NCBI RefSeq assembly: GCF_022340605.1
Contig: NZ_JAJDNQ010000065.1
Coordinates: 1 to 34,298, forward strand
Length of the DNA stretch: 34,298 bases
From: Thiohalocapsa sp.
GTDB lineage: Bacteria; Pseudomonadota; Gammaproteobacteria; Chromatiales; Chromatiaceae
Direction of reading: 5' to 3'
Part shown: positions 9,505 through 18,390 of the stretch, piece after piece
How positions within the stretch are numbered: position 1 is the stretch's first letter
Layout: each line of letters starts with the position of its first letter
Translations under genes and position numbers: made by a program
The notes under the pieces: generated by a model
The model's input: only the letters and a program-made list of their open reading frames with translations
Databases searched by the model: none
What the model was told of the DNA's origin: nothing

Positions 9505-9690
9505 TTGTGGGAGCGGCACACTTGGTGCCGCGACCCGCGGCAAGGCAGCACGCCACGCCCCGAGTCGCTGCCAAGCGGCAGGCGACCGCCCAGCCGTCGT
9601 CGCGCCACAAAAGGCAGTGGCGCTCCCACGCCGACGCGCCTGGAGCAGTCGTTATGGGCGGTCGGGCCGACGCGGGCGGCCCGACCTGCG
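9505..9690 (+). repeat. REP/MITE-like composite element, copy A3 with hairpin tail
   Basis: TTGTGGGAGCGGCAC at 9505 pairs with GTGGCGCTCCCAC ending at 9629. The shared tail (CGCGCCTGGAGCAG, then GTTATGG) leads into a perfect nine-base hairpin, GGTCGGGCC at 9660-9668 and GGCCCGACC at 9678-9686. The whole 186-bp unit is matched, in reverse orientation, by 13439-13641. Confidence 0.85.
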
Positions 9691-9738
9691 AAACCACGAG
9701 ACCCTGCCTTGCGGGACCGATGGCCTGCCCGCTCCGCG

Positions 9739-10455
9739 TCAGTCGCCCGCCGGCTTGCGCAGCAGATCGAGCCGATGCGGCTTCATGAAGTGCGCCCCGT
9801 CCGGTGTCAGGTGCGCCTCGAAGGCGGCGCGGATCTGCGCCCGGCGGGCCGCGTCGACATCGAGCTGGGTGTGCGTCACCTCCAGGAAGCGCCCGGCGAA
9901 GCTCTCCCAATCCGGGTAGCTGCCGGGCACCTCGATGAAGACCTCCGCCTCGCTGCGGAACAGGCCGGCATCCACCGCCCGGCGCAAGGCATCGAAGGCC
10001 GCCTGCCGCACCTCGCGCTCGTCGTGGATCAGTGACATCAGCTCGTTGAACGGCCCCCAGTAGACGGGCTCCGAGAACAGCGCGGCGCCGCCGGGCTTCA
10101 GCACCCGCTGAATCTCGCCGAGCGCCCGCTCCATGCCGGTCACCGGCACGTGGTGCAGGGACTTGAACATGAACACCGCATCGAAGCTTGCATCCGGCGC
10201 GTCGATGGCCTCGGCGCCGCCGAGCACGAAGCGCACCGCCGGCAGGTCAGCGATGTGCAGGTTCTTCGTGTGCTGGACACGGTCCACCTCGGTGGCCACC
10301 ACCGCGGCGGCGCCGAGCCGCTCCACCAGCGCACGGGTGGTGTGGGCGGCACCGCAGCCGAGCTCCAGCACGCGCGCGCCGTGGATGTCGAGCAGGTCGG
10401 CGACGGCGTCGATCTCGCTTGCGGTTCGGTACAGGTCGGGGGCGTTCAGTTGCAT
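9739..10455 (-). CDS. Class I SAM-dependent methyltransferase
   Basis: A 238-residue Rossmann-fold methyltransferase (Methyltransf_11/25 type). Motif I is VLELGCGAAHTTRAL (about 29-43), the acidic strand-2 residue is in VVATEVDR, motif IV is DASFDAVFMFKSLHHV, and post-motif RVLKPGGAALFSEPVYWG follows. The substrate is unknown and the C-terminal third has no family-specific motif I recognise. Start MQLNAPDLY is preferred; the in-frame extension upstream is Pro/Ser-rich and unlike the family. It stands alone, with the copy A3 repeat just past its stop. Confidence 0.88.
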   Translation of the reverse strand: MQLNAPDLYRTASEIDAVADLLDIHGARVLELGCGAAHTTRALVERLGAAAVVATEVDRVQHTKNLHIADLPAVRFVLGGAEAIDAPDASFDAVFMFKSLHHVPVTGMERALGEIQRVLKPGGAALFSEPVYWGPFNELMSLIHDEREVRQAAFDALRRAVDAGLFRSEAEVFIEVPGSYPDWESFAGRFLEVTHTQLDVDAARRAQIRAAFEAHLTPDGAHFMKPHRLDLLRKPAGD

Positions 10456-10766
10456 GATCGGATGTGAAGCGGGAGCGTCGGATACGGGCGATGAGGGGCG
10501 GGAAATGGGGGCGGCATTTTGCCTGTCCAGCGGGCACGGGCTCGGACTGTGACCCTGCGCCTTTGTTGGCACCAGCGCGCGGCGAGACCAGGCGACAGCA
10601 CCCGAGGAGCAATACCGATGGTCCCGGGGAGAGGCCCGACTGTCAGATTTCTTTACACGAATAATGGACAGGGCCGGTCAATCCGTTACTAGATTGAAAT
10701 AAAACATCATCTTATGAATTACGGCCCGGCTTTTGCGAGAGCACGACCAAGGATTGACCTGACTGG
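10456..10766. other. 311-bp divergent intergenic region with an AT-rich pocket
   Basis: Lies between the methyltransferase and the PEP-CTERM-like gene. No gene is seen. Bases 10647-10722 are much more AT-rich than the rest of the window (TTTACA at 10652, TTGAAA at 10694), so the promoter of the downstream plus-strand gene is probably here. I cannot fit a well-spaced -35/-10 pair. Confidence 0.5.
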
Positions 10767-11315
10767 TTGGATGTCAAAGCCGTGCACGGAATTCTCAGGA
10801 CTCGTACTTCGACCCTCGCGCTGACCATCGCCCTTGGCGCATCGCCGTCCATCGCCACCGCGGTAGACGACCTGGCAGACGGCAGCGGCGGTGGCCCCGG
10901 CACCATCCTCGCCGGCACCATCGTCGCCAGCCACTACGTTTTTTCCGAACCCGCCAGTACAGCAAGCCGACAAGGCGTCGTCGAGCTCGACTCGGACATC
11001 CTGGGCATCCTCACCGCGACGGCCACGCTGGAGGATAGCGACTTCCTGAGCAGTACCGGCGTAACCTACCTGAATCCGGACCTGCGCGGCCTGGAGGGGG
11101 TCGACAGCGTCACCAGCGCCGGGCGGCGCCGGATCGAGGCGACCTGGACGGCGAGCTCGCCCGGTAGTTTCGTCCGGGTGCTCACCGCGTTCTCGCCCGC
11201 GGCGGCACCCAGCCCGGCGACGGTCGGCCTGCTTGGCCTGGGACTGCTCTGGATCGGCTGGCTGCACCGCGACCGGCGGGCGGGCCGCACCGACGACCGT
11301 CGCAGCCACCACTGA
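10767..11315 (+). CDS. Secreted protein with PEP-CTERM-like C-terminal anchor
   Basis: 182 residues from a TTG start; a GTG a few codons in (VHGILRTR) is an alternative. The nearby ATG at 10771 is out of frame. The N-terminus is a plausible signal peptide (RTRTSTLALTIALGASPSIA-TA). The middle is Gly/Ser/Thr/Asp-rich, like an extracellular beta protein. The C-terminus has the tripartite layout of a PEP-CTERM signal: PSPATV, a hydrophobic helix (GLLGLGLLWIGWL), then a basic end (HRDRRAGR). PSP stands in place of PEP. If functional it needs an exosortase, not found in this window. Exported exopolysaccharide-associated roles are typical of the class, but none is shown here. Confidence 0.66.
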   Translation: MDVKAVHGILRTRTSTLALTIALGASPSIATAVDDLADGSGGGPGTILAGTIVASHYVFSEPASTASRQGVVELDSDILGILTATATLEDSDFLSSTGVTYLNPDLRGLEGVDSVTSAGRRRIEATWTASSPGSFVRVLTAFSPAAAPSPATVGLLGLGLLWIGWLHRDRRAGRTDDRRSHH

Positions 11316-11610
11316 CCACCCCGAAACGGACTTCACGGCCGCACCCAGCCGCGATCCCGCGGCCGCAGCCGATCATCCTGCCAACTGGCTTCGACCCGAG
11401 AGCGGCAACTCGTCAACGCGGGCATCGATCCTGGCGGCCCAAAGGCGCGAGTGCGCCTCGTCTTTCTCGGGGCGGCGGGCTGACGCAGTTACTGTCCTGC
11501 GAAGACGCGTTGCCGCCGAACGCGTTTCGGCGACGCTGTTGGCACGGATGTGAGCGCTGCCGGACTCGTTCTCAGCCCGCGCGCCGCCAGAGTCCTCCTC
11601 GCCGGCGACC
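11316..11610. other. Intergenic region between convergent genes
   Basis: About 300 bp between the PEP-CTERM-like stop and the ampG stop. No credible gene, tRNA or strong terminator seen. GC-rich, with no matches to the repeat families except the hairpin at its right edge. Confidence 0.5.
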
Positions 11611-11631
11611 GCGCCGACTACGAGTCGGCGC
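11611..11631 (-). terminator. Perfect hairpin spanning the ampG stop codon
   Basis: GCGCCGACT-ACG-AGTCGGCGC is a nine-base perfect stem with a three-base loop, and the ampG TAG stop (11618-11620) lies inside it. No T-run follows on the minus strand, so it may be an RNA-protecting or REP-like hairpin rather than a classical terminator. Confidence 0.5.
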
Positions 11632-13333
11632 TCCCAGCGCCGGCGCCCGCGGAGGTACGGATGGCGAGCTTGCGGCCGGCGAGCCAGACGAGGATCAGCA
11701 CGGGCACGCCGATGAGGGTGGTGAAGATGAAGAAGCCAGGGTAGCCGATGGCGTCGACGATGCTGCCGGAGTAGCCGCCGAGGGTCTTGGGCAGCAGGGT
11801 CATCAGCGACGAGAAGATGGCGTATTGGACGGCCGTGAACTGGACGTTGGTGAGGCTGGAGAGGAAGGCGACGAAGGCGGCGCTGGCGAGCCCGGCGGCG
11901 AGATTGTCGGCGGATACCGTCGCGTACATCATCGGCACGTTGTGGCCGGCATAGGCGAGGGCGACGAAGGCGAGGTTGGTGGCGGCGGACAGCGCCGCAC
12001 CGAGCATCAGGATGCGCATGACGCCGAAGCGGGTCGCCAGCAGGCCGCCGAGGAAGCCGCCGACAATGCTCACCAGCACGCCGAAGGTGTTGACGGCCTT
12101 GGCGATCTCCGGCTTGGTGAAGCCCAAATCCTGGTAGAACACGTTGGCGATGACACCGAGCACGATGTCCGAGATCCGATACAGCCCCACCAGCGCCAGC
12201 AGCAGCAGCGCGGTGGCGAGCCCGTAACGGCGGAAGAAGTCCAGCACCGGCGCGATCCACGTCTCGGCGGCCATGGCCCGGTCCACGAGACCCACGAGCA
12301 CAAGGGCCGTGCCAACAAGGCCAGCCATCGTAATCGCGATTGCGAGGCGCAACGCTTCCGCCAGCAGGGACGTGAATGCACCACCACCAAGTGCATTTTT
12401 CAGTGCCGAGAACGCCTCGCCGCTCGCGAAAAATGTTGCAACAAATGCCGCCGCCGCACACACAAATACCACCACCAGCCGCGCATAGCTGGACGCGGGA
12501 TAGGGGTAGTCCAGCTTGCGGTTGCGCGCCGGCTCCGGCATCACGAGCGTGGTGACGATGCCCACCAGCATGGTGCCGGCCATGATGGCGTAGGTCAGGC
12601 TCCAGGCGTTGTAGACGTAATGGTCCGCCGAGGACAGGAAGACCGCGGCCAGGAACAGCGCACCGGCACCGCTGGCGACCATGCCGATGCGGTAGCCGAC
12701 GATGTAGGCGGCCGAGAGCATGCCCTGTAGCTCGGGCGGCGCGGACTCGATGCGGTAGGCGTCGATGCAGATGTCCTGTGTCGCCGCGGAAAAGCCCAGC
12801 ATCACCGCCGCCAGCGCCATGCGCACCAGGGCATCGCCGCCGGCCGCGGGGTCGATGGACGACATCAACAGGATGGCCGTGACGATGGCGAGCTGGGCCA
12901 GCAGCAGCCAACCGCGCCGCCGGCCGAGGCGCCGCGTCAGCCAGGGCAGCGGGAGCCGGTCCACCAGCGGCGCCCAGACGAACTTGAACGAGTAGCCGAG
13001 CGCGGCCCAACTGAAAAAGGTCACGGCGTGGCGCTGGACACCGGCCTCGCGCAGCCACAGCGACAGCGATGAGAAGATCAGCAACAGCGGGATGCCGGCC
13101 GAGAAGCCCAGGAACAGCATGGTCACCACCCGGCGGTCGCGGAAGGCGGCGAACGCCTCGGTCCAGCGGTGATCCCTCGTTGCTGCTTCGCTTCGCTGCT
13201 CGAGTGGTGGACCTCCTCGTCGTTGCGAAGAAGACGCTGCGGCGGAGGCGGCCGCGACATCCACGTCCACGGCAACGTTGACGCTCACTCGATCGATGCT
13301 CGATGCGTTTGAAAGGCTCGATTGCTTCGCCAT
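11618..13333 (-). CDS. ampG: AmpG-family muropeptide MFS permease
   Basis: Major-facilitator permease that brings anhydro-muropeptides released in cell-wall turnover into the cytoplasm for recycling. 571 residues with about 12-14 membrane helices. The family opening TMLFLGFSAGIPLLLIFSSL starts near residue 71, followed by the typical WAALGYSFKFVWAPLVDRLP and FSAATQDICIDAYRIE. Later blocks include VFYQDLGFTKPEIAKAVNTFG and TNVQFTAVQYAIFSSLMTLLPK. The first 55 or so residues (VNVAVDVDVAAASAAASSS and so on) are low complexity and have no counterpart in AmpG, so the true start may lie further in, although no good downstream ATG precedes the first helix. The last residues (AGAGAGSADS) are encoded by a hairpin repeat. 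Confidence 0.9.
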   Translation of the reverse strand: MAKQSSLSNASSIDRVSVNVAVDVDVAAASAAASSSQRRGGPPLEQRSEAATRDHRWTEAFAAFRDRRVVTMLFLGFSAGIPLLLIFSSLSLWLREAGVQRHAVTFFSWAALGYSFKFVWAPLVDRLPLPWLTRRLGRRRGWLLLAQLAIVTAILLMSSIDPAAGGDALVRMALAAVMLGFSAATQDICIDAYRIESAPPELQGMLSAAYIVGYRIGMVASGAGALFLAAVFLSSADHYVYNAWSLTYAIMAGTMLVGIVTTLVMPEPARNRKLDYPYPASSYARLVVVFVCAAAAFVATFFASGEAFSALKNALGGGAFTSLLAEALRLAIAITMAGLVGTALVLVGLVDRAMAAETWIAPVLDFFRRYGLATALLLLALVGLYRISDIVLGVIANVFYQDLGFTKPEIAKAVNTFGVLVSIVGGFLGGLLATRFGVMRILMLGAALSAATNLAFVALAYAGHNVPMMYATVSADNLAAGLASAAFVAFLSSLTNVQFTAVQYAIFSSLMTLLPKTLGGYSGSIVDAIGYPGFFIFTTLIGVPVLILVWLAGRKLAIRTSAGAGAGSADS

Positions 13334-13417
13334 ACGGACTAATCGCGACCCTAACGGTGCTGACTGGACAATTCGGGCATGGCTCAGAGCTTGTGAAGAA
13401 AACCCGGATAGGCCGGG

Positions 13418-13641
13418 CCGAAGAACGAAGCCCGATCCGGCGCGCGGGATAACGCCCTAGTCGTCGGGCCTCCTTCGTCGACCCGACCTTCCATAACGGC
13501 CGCGCCAGGCGGACCGGCGTGGGAGCGCCACTGCCTTCTGTGGCGCGACGACGGCTGATAGGTTGCCCGGCGCTTGGCGGTTCCCCGGCGCGTGGTGTGC
13601 TGCCTTGCCGCCGGTCGCGGCACCAAGAGTGCCGCTCCCAC
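13418..13641 (-). repeat. REP/MITE-like composite element, copy A4 (reverse)
   Basis: In reverse orientation, GTGGGAGCGCCAC at 13519 and GTGCCGCTCCCAC ending at 13641 mark the 125-bp core. Bases 13439-13518 hold the same tail and GGCCCGAC hairpin seen after copy A3. The reverse complement of 13439-13641 therefore parallels 9505-9690. A further hairpin (GCCGGGCC...) lies at about 13418. Confidence 0.83.
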
Positions 13642-13934
13642 GGAAGCCGATCTCACAAGAGCCGCTCCCACGAGAGCCGCTACAACAAGAGCCGCTACAA
13701 CAGCCGCCTGGCACAAAGCCGCAATGGAGTTTCCTCACAATTTCCCAGTGGGCAGGCATGCTAACCCGAATCCACCGCCCGCCGAGCGGCGGAGTCCGAT
13801 CCCGGCGGACATTTCGACGGTATTGTGACTTCGGGCTTTCACCGCTTGGCGCCCGGGCAGCGATCTTGCTACAGGCGTCGCTGCCGTAGAATGCGGCGCT
13901 GGCCTTCCCCCACCAGCCGCAAGGGACAAAGCCC
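13642..13934. other. Intergenic region with degenerate repeat fragments
   Basis: Bases 13645-13710 hold decayed AGAGCCGCT(A/C)C units, apparently fragments of the element's end repeated four times. The rest (13711-13934) includes an AT-richer stretch near 13800-13890 that probably carries the promoter of the downstream lipoprotein gene. No gene seen. Confidence 0.5.
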
Positions 13935-15260
13935 ATGCCCGACCGACGCCCGGCAATCGCGGTCCTCGCCGCGCTCCTGCTGCTCGCCGGCTGCGCGACC
14001 CAACCGCGCCAGCTCATGCCGACCCCAGTGGTCTACCAGGAGCCGGGCGGCGAGCCGGTGCTGACGCTGCCGGCGAAAATGCGCAGCGCGAGCACCGACG
14101 TGGACCTGCTCTACATCACCGACCGCGGCCGGCAGACGGACCCGGAGAGCGACCTGCCCTACGGCCAGGACCGCTCGCGCCGCCTCATCTTCGGCAGCGT
14201 GCGAGTGAAGATCGGCACCAACGTGCCCTGGCCGGTGCTGGAGCGCGAGAGCCGCCTCGGTAAGCGCACCCGGGACCTGCCGCTGTCGCTCGGTCGCGTC
14301 GAGGAGCTGGGCAGCTTCCCGAAGGAGCCCTATGCGATCCGCCTGGGAGCGCAGGGCTACGTCTTCCGTGACCAGGGCGTGCTCGCGCGGCACACCGCCG
14401 CGCGCCGTCAGCTCCAGCGAGAGGTGCAGCGGCGCCTCGCGCACTCGCCGCGCAAGGAGGTCATGCTCTACGTGCACGGCTTCAACGAGACCTTCACCAC
14501 CGCGGCCTACACCGCGGCGGACCTGTGCCACTTCCTCGGCCGCGAGCCCGTGTGCGCCTTCTTCACCTGGCCGGCGTCGTCCACCGGCAACTTCCTGATC
14601 TCCTATACCAACACCACGGAGTCCGCCGACTACGCAGTCAATCACCTCAAGAAAACGATCCGCGCCCTGGCGACAACACCGGGCGTGGAGCACGTGCAGT
14701 TGCTCGCGCACAGCCGCGGCACGGCACTGATGCTGAACGCGGTGCGGCAACTGTTCACCGAGGCCGTCGCCGCCGGCAAGGAACCCGCGGACGTGCTCAA
14801 GATCGACAATGTCGTCTTCTTCTCGCCCGACATCGACGTCGACGTGGGCTCCCAGGAGATCACCGCCTATGCGTCCGACCCGGACCTGATCTCGGTGTGG
14901 CCCAGCGGGCGGCTGCCGCGCTCCATCAATGGCCGCTTTACCGTCTACTCATCGCCCAGTGACCGCGCGCTGCTGGTCTCCCGCATCCTGTTCCGCAGCA
15001 ACCAGCGCGTCGGCAACCTGCGCGCGGAGGACATCAGCTTCGACACGCAGAACTACCTTGCCAAGCTCGGCAACATGGACCTGATCGTCTACGAGGGGAA
15101 GCGCACCGACGCCTTCGGCCACTCCTACTTCACCACCAACCCGCGCGTCAGCTCCGACGTCATGGAGCTCCTGCGCTACGGCAAGAAGCCCGGCGACCCC
15201 GGCCGCGACCTGGTGCAGGTGGGGCCGGTGGTGTGGAAGTTCCCGGCGCAGCCGAAGTAG
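13935..15260 (+). CDS. DUF900-type alpha/beta hydrolase lipoprotein
   Basis: A 441-residue protein with a lipoprotein signal (residues 1-20, lipobox LLAGC), so probably attached to the outer or inner membrane facing the periplasm. The body matches the DUF900 alpha/beta-hydrolase family. After the VDLLYITDRGRQ block comes the core LYVHGFNETFTTAAYTAA (oxyanion region), then CAFFTWPAS. The nucleophile elbow is LLAHSRGTAL, where the serine of HSRG is the predicted catalytic residue, and FFSPDIDVDV carries a candidate acid. The substrate is unknown; an esterase or lipase role is inferred. The start is supported by the signal peptide and AAGGGA upstream. A pair of short repeats follows the stop. 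Confidence 0.87.
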   Translation: MPDRRPAIAVLAALLLLAGCATQPRQLMPTPVVYQEPGGEPVLTLPAKMRSASTDVDLLYITDRGRQTDPESDLPYGQDRSRRLIFGSVRVKIGTNVPWPVLERESRLGKRTRDLPLSLGRVEELGSFPKEPYAIRLGAQGYVFRDQGVLARHTAARRQLQREVQRRLAHSPRKEVMLYVHGFNETFTTAAYTAADLCHFLGREPVCAFFTWPASSTGNFLISYTNTTESADYAVNHLKKTIRALATTPGVEHVQLLAHSRGTALMLNAVRQLFTEAVAAGKEPADVLKIDNVVFFSPDIDVDVGSQEITAYASDPDLISVWPSGRLPRSINGRFTVYSSPSDRALLVSRILFRSNQRVGNLRAEDISFDTQNYLAKLGNMDLIVYEGKRTDAFGHSYFTTNPRVSSDVMELLRYGKKPGDPGRDLVQVGPVVWKFPAQPK

Positions 15261-15270
15261 CGAACGGCAC

Positions 15271-15422
15271 CGTGGGAGCGGCGTCCGCGCCGCGATTGCC
15301 GGCCCCGTATCGCGCCGGGGACGGCGCTCCCACGGCGTACCGCCCCGGCGCTGCCCGTGGGAGCGGCGTCCGCGCCGCGATTGCCGGCCATCGTTATCGC
15401 GCCGGGGACGGCGCTCCCACGG
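15271..15422. repeat. Two tandem short REP-like elements
   Basis: Two copies of about 64 bp (15271-15333 and 15358-15422). Each starts GTGGGAGCGGCGTCCGCGCC and ends with GGGGACGGCGCTCCCACGG, with GATTGCCGGCC in the middle. They lie between the convergent lipoprotein hydrolase and cobL, where a bidirectional 3' end signal would be expected. They share termini with the larger A elements but have a different core. Confidence 0.85.
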
Positions 15423-15442
15423 CGGGCTGCCCGACCGGCGCG

Positions 15443-16774
15443 TCACGCCCAAGGCTTCTGTGCGACCAGCACGGTGATGGGCAGCGCCGGCCGCCAGGCA
15501 TCGAAGCGGCCCAGGGGCGCCGCGTCGGCCACCTGGATACGGCTCAGCTCGCCGCCGATCCGCGCCCGCAGCGCCACCAGCGCCGTCTCGCTTTGCAGCG
15601 TTACGGCGTTGGCGACCAGCCGCCCGCCCGGGCGCAGCGCCGCCCAGCAGCGCTCGGCGACGCCGTCCGTCGTCAGCCCGCCGCCGATGAAGACGGCGTT
15701 CGGCGCCGGCAGATCGGCCAGGGCGGCCGGTGCCCGGCCGGCGACGACCTCCAGATCCGGCACGCCCAGCGCCGCGGCATTTTGCGTGATCATCCCGCGG
15801 CGGGCGGCGTCGGGCTCGATGGCGATGGCGCGGCAGCCGTCGTCCGCGCGCATCCATTCGATGCCGATGCTGCCACAGCCGGCGCCCACGTCCCATAGCA
15901 GCTCGCCCGGCCGCGGCGCGAGGCGGCTCAGCGTCACCGCACGCACGTCGCGCTTGGTGAGCTGGCCGTCGTGAATGAAGGCGTCGTCCGGCAGCGCGCT
16001 GCGGCGCGCCCGGGCCGGCGCCCCCGACGCCCCTGCCACGGCATGGCAGTGGACGGCGACGAGGTTGAGCGGGTCGATGTCGATCTCCGGCCAGGCGTCC
16101 GCGCTGGCCTCGATGCACCGCTCTGCCGGGCCACCGAGACGCTCGAAGACCGTCATCCGGCTCGCGCCGTAGCCGTCGCCGCGCAGCAGCGCCGCCAGCA
16201 GACCCGGCGTCTCCCGGTCCGCCGACAGCACGATGAGCCTAACGCCGTCGCCGAGATGCAGGCGCACCCGCGCCAACCCGAGCAGCCGGTCGGGCGCCAC
16301 CGGCCGCAGCACCCGCACGTCCTGCAAGGCCCAGCCGAGCCTGGCAGCCGCCAGCGCCGCCGAGGACACCGCCGGCAGCACCCGATACTCGCCCGGCGGC
16401 AGGCGTTCCGCGAGCTTGGCGCCGGCGCCGAACCACATGGGGTCACCGCTCGCCAGCACACAGACGGTGGTGCCACGCAGCGCCAGGACGCGCTCGAAGG
16501 CGACATCGAAGGGCTGCGGCCAGGACTCGCGCCGCTGCTGCTCGCACTGACCCTCGAGCCACGCCGGCAGCAGGGCCAGGTGGCGCTTGGCGCCGAAGAC
16601 CACCGCGGCGGCGGCGAGCGCCCGCTGCCCCGCGTCGCCGAGCCCGGCGAGACCGTCCTCACCGATGCCGACGATGGTGAGCCAGCGCGGATCAGTGGAT
16701 TGGGGGTCCTGGGGATCGGGTCGCGGATCGGCCGTGGTGGACAAACGTGGAGCTGATTGCGGGTTCATTGACAT
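15443..16774 (-). CDS. cobL: Precorrin-6Y C5,15-methyltransferase (decarboxylating), CobL
   Basis: Bifunctional enzyme of the corrin pathway: methylates C5 and C15 of precorrin-6B and removes a carboxyl, giving precorrin-8X. The 443-residue protein is a CbiE-CbiT fusion. The N-terminal tetrapyrrole methylase (about 30-245) has [14 protein letters not shown] and [12 protein letters not shown]. The C-terminal CbiT half (about 262-443) has [17 protein letters not shown] and the SAM motif [16 protein letters not shown] (292-307). Start MSMNPQ was chosen because the frame is open far upstream only by lack of stops; MNP two codons later is equally possible. Divergent from cobHIJ, with 126 bp between the starts, so the region should hold promoters for both. 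No cobalamin riboswitch was recognised there. Confidence 0.95.
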   Translation of the reverse strand: MSMNPQSAPRLSTTADPRPDPQDPQSTDPRWLTIVGIGEDGLAGLGDAGQRALAAAAVVFGAKRHLALLPAWLEGQCEQQRRESWPQPFDVAFERVLALRGTTVCVLASGDPMWFGAGAKLAERLPPGEYRVLPAVSSAALAAARLGWALQDVRVLRPVAPDRLLGLARVRLHLGDGVRLIVLSADRETPGLLAALLRGDGYGASRMTVFERLGGPAERCIEASADAWPEIDIDPLNLVAVHCHAVAGASGAPARARRSALPDDAFIHDGQLTKRDVRAVTLSRLAPRPGELLWDVGAGCGSIGIEWMRADDGCRAIAIEPDAARRGMITQNAAALGVPDLEVVAGRAPAALADLPAPNAVFIGGGLTTDGVAERCWAALRPGGRLVANAVTLQSETALVALRARIGGELSRIQVADAAPLGRFDAWRPALPITVLVAQKPWA

Positions 16775-16900
16775 GGCTTCGTGTCCGGGTACGCCGGGTT
16801 GCTGGTGGTCGCCGGCGGCAAACGGTAACATTAGAAGTTTTCGCGAACGGGGCAGGGCCAGGCCGTCCCCGGACCAGACAGGCCGCCCGGACCAGCGCAG

Positions 16901-17557
16901 ATGCTGCCATACAACCGCGACGCCCACGCCATCTACCGCGAGTCCTTCGCCATCATTCGCGCGGAGGCTGATCTCTCCCGCATTCCGCCGGACCTGGAGC
17001 CGCTCGCCGTGCGCGTGGCCCATGCCTGCGGCATGCCCGACGTCATCGATGATCTCCTGTTCTCCGCCGGCGCGGGCGACGCCGGCCGGGCGGCCCTGCA
17101 ACGCGGCGCGCCGATCCTCTGCGACGGGCGCATGTCCGCCGAGGGCATCACCCGCGCGCGGCTGCCGGCAGACAACGCCGTCATCTGCACCTTGCAGGAC
17201 CCGCGGGTGCCGGACCTCGCGAAGCACCTCGGCAACACCCGCACCGCCGCCGCGCTGGAGCTGTGGCGGGAGCACCTGCCCGGCGCCGTCGTGGTCATCG
17301 GCAACGCGCCGACGGCACTGTTCCGACTGCTGGAAATGCTCGACGACGGCGCACCGCGGCCAGCGCTGATCCTGGGCTTCCCGGTAGGCTTCGTCGGCGC
17401 GGCGGAGAGCAAGGCGGCGCTCGCCGAGGACAGCCGCGGCGTGCCTTATCTGACCTTGCGTGGCCGCCGCGGCGGCAGCGCCATGGCCGCGGCGGCGGTG
17501 AACGCGCTGGGGCTCGACCCCTCCCACCAGCCGGGCGCGGGGCATCGCACAGCATGA
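16901..17557 (+). CDS. cobH: Precorrin-8X methylmutase, CobH
   Basis: Moves the C11 methyl of precorrin-8X to C12, producing hydrogenobyrinate. It acts directly after CobL, which is encoded divergently next door. 218 residues, the usual length. Recognisable blocks are [20 protein letters not shown] (4-23), VAHACGM with the probable catalytic His41, [12 protein letters not shown], and [13 protein letters not shown] near the C-terminus, followed by [18 protein letters not shown]. The stop overlaps the cobI start in an ATGA, so translation is probably coupled. Confidence 0.96.
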   Translation: MLPYNRDAHAIYRESFAIIRAEADLSRIPPDLEPLAVRVAHACGMPDVIDDLLFSAGAGDAGRAALQRGAPILCDGRMSAEGITRARLPADNAVICTLQDPRVPDLAKHLGNTRTAAALELWREHLPGAVVVIGNAPTALFRLLEMLDDGAPRPALILGFPVGFVGAAESKAALAEDSRGVPYLTLRGRRGGSAMAAAAVNALGLDPSHQPGAGHRTA

Positions 17558-18390
17558 GCCCGTTCGACTCCCGCCCGGGTGCCCGGCTCGTCCACTTGCC
17601 CGTCGGCCTGACCGGCGATCAAGCCGGCGACCAAGCCGGCAAAGACCACACCCCGGAACAGGCCGTCGGCCGCCTCGTCGGCATCGGCGTCGGCCCCGGC
17701 GACCCGGAGCTGCTGACGCTGAAGGCGCTGCGGCTGCTGCGTGCGGCGCCGGTGGTGGCCTACTACGCCGGGCCCAAGAAGCGCGGCAACGCCTTCACCA
17801 CGGTGCAGGACTTCCTGCGCGAGGAACAGATCCTGTTGCCGCTGGTGTACCCGGTCACCGGCCGCATCCCGCCGCCACCCTTCGACTACGAGGGCGTCAT
17901 GCGCGCCTTCTACGACGCCTCCGCCGAGCGCATTGCCGCGCACCTCGGCGCCGGCCGCGACGTCGTGACCCTATGCGAGGGGGACCCGTTCTTCTATGGC
18001 TCCTTCATGTACCTGCACGACCGCCTCGCCGGGCGCTTCCGGGCGGAGATCGTCCCCGGCGTCTGCTCCGTGCTGGCCAGCGCGGCGGCACTGGGCACGC
18101 CGCTGGTGTACCGCGACCAGACCATGCTGGTGCTGGCGGGCACGCTGCCGGAGGCGGAGCTGGAGCGCAGGCTCCGCGATGCGGACGCCGCCGCCATCAT
18201 GAAGCTCGGCAGCAACTTCGAAAAGGTGCGCCGGGTGCTGACCCGGCTCGGGCTGGCGGACCGCGCGCATTACGTGGAGCGGGCCACCATGCAGGACCAG
18301 CGCATCCGCGCGCTGGCGGACATCGACCCGGCATCGGTGCCCTACTTCTCCATGGTGCTGCTGCCGGGCGCGCGGTGGCAGGGCGCATGA
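17554..18390 (+). CDS. cobI: Precorrin-2 C20-methyltransferase, CobI
   Basis: SAM-dependent methylation of precorrin-2 at C20 to give precorrin-3A. 278 residues. The methylase domain starts at about residue 41 with [20 protein letters not shown]. Then come YPVTG, the glycine-rich [16 protein letters not shown] and the [20 protein letters not shown] loop, all typical of CobI/CbiL. The first 40 residues (including [14 protein letters not shown]) are a low-complexity extension not needed for the fold; a later start is possible but the ATGA overlap with cobH favours this one. It also overlaps cobJ by ATGA. Confidence 0.95.
   Translation: MSPFDSRPGARLVHLPVGLTGDQAGDQAGKDHTPEQAVGRLVGIGVGPGDPELLTLKALRLLRAAPVVAYYAGPKKRGNAFTTVQDFLREEQILLPLVYPVTGRIPPPPFDYEGVMRAFYDASAERIAAHLGAGRDVVTLCEGDPFFYGSFMYLHDRLAGRFRAEIVPGVCSVLASAAALGTPLVYRDQTMLVLAGTLPEAELERRLRDADAAAIMKLGSNFEKVRRVLTRLGLADRAHYVERATMQDQRIRALADIDPASVPYFSMVLLPGARWQGA

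Noticed and set aside
10771-10790. ATG at 10771 as start of the PEP-CTERM-like gene
   Set aside because: It is out of frame with the signal peptide and C-terminal anchor; TTG at 10767 or GTG at about 10782 is in frame.
13384-14017. Minus-strand frames upstream of the lipoprotein hydrolase
   Set aside because: They translate the repeat element (GSGSCEIGF-type text) and the antisense of the hydrolase N-terminus.
16775-16900. Cobalamin riboswitch between cobL and cobH
   Set aside because: I could not find the B12-box or the expected core helices in either direction by eye; absence is not certain.
15443-17545. A 700-codon minus-strand frame covering cobL and antisense cobH
   Set aside because: Only residues from 16774 down match CobL; the extension is the antisense of cobH, open because of high GC.
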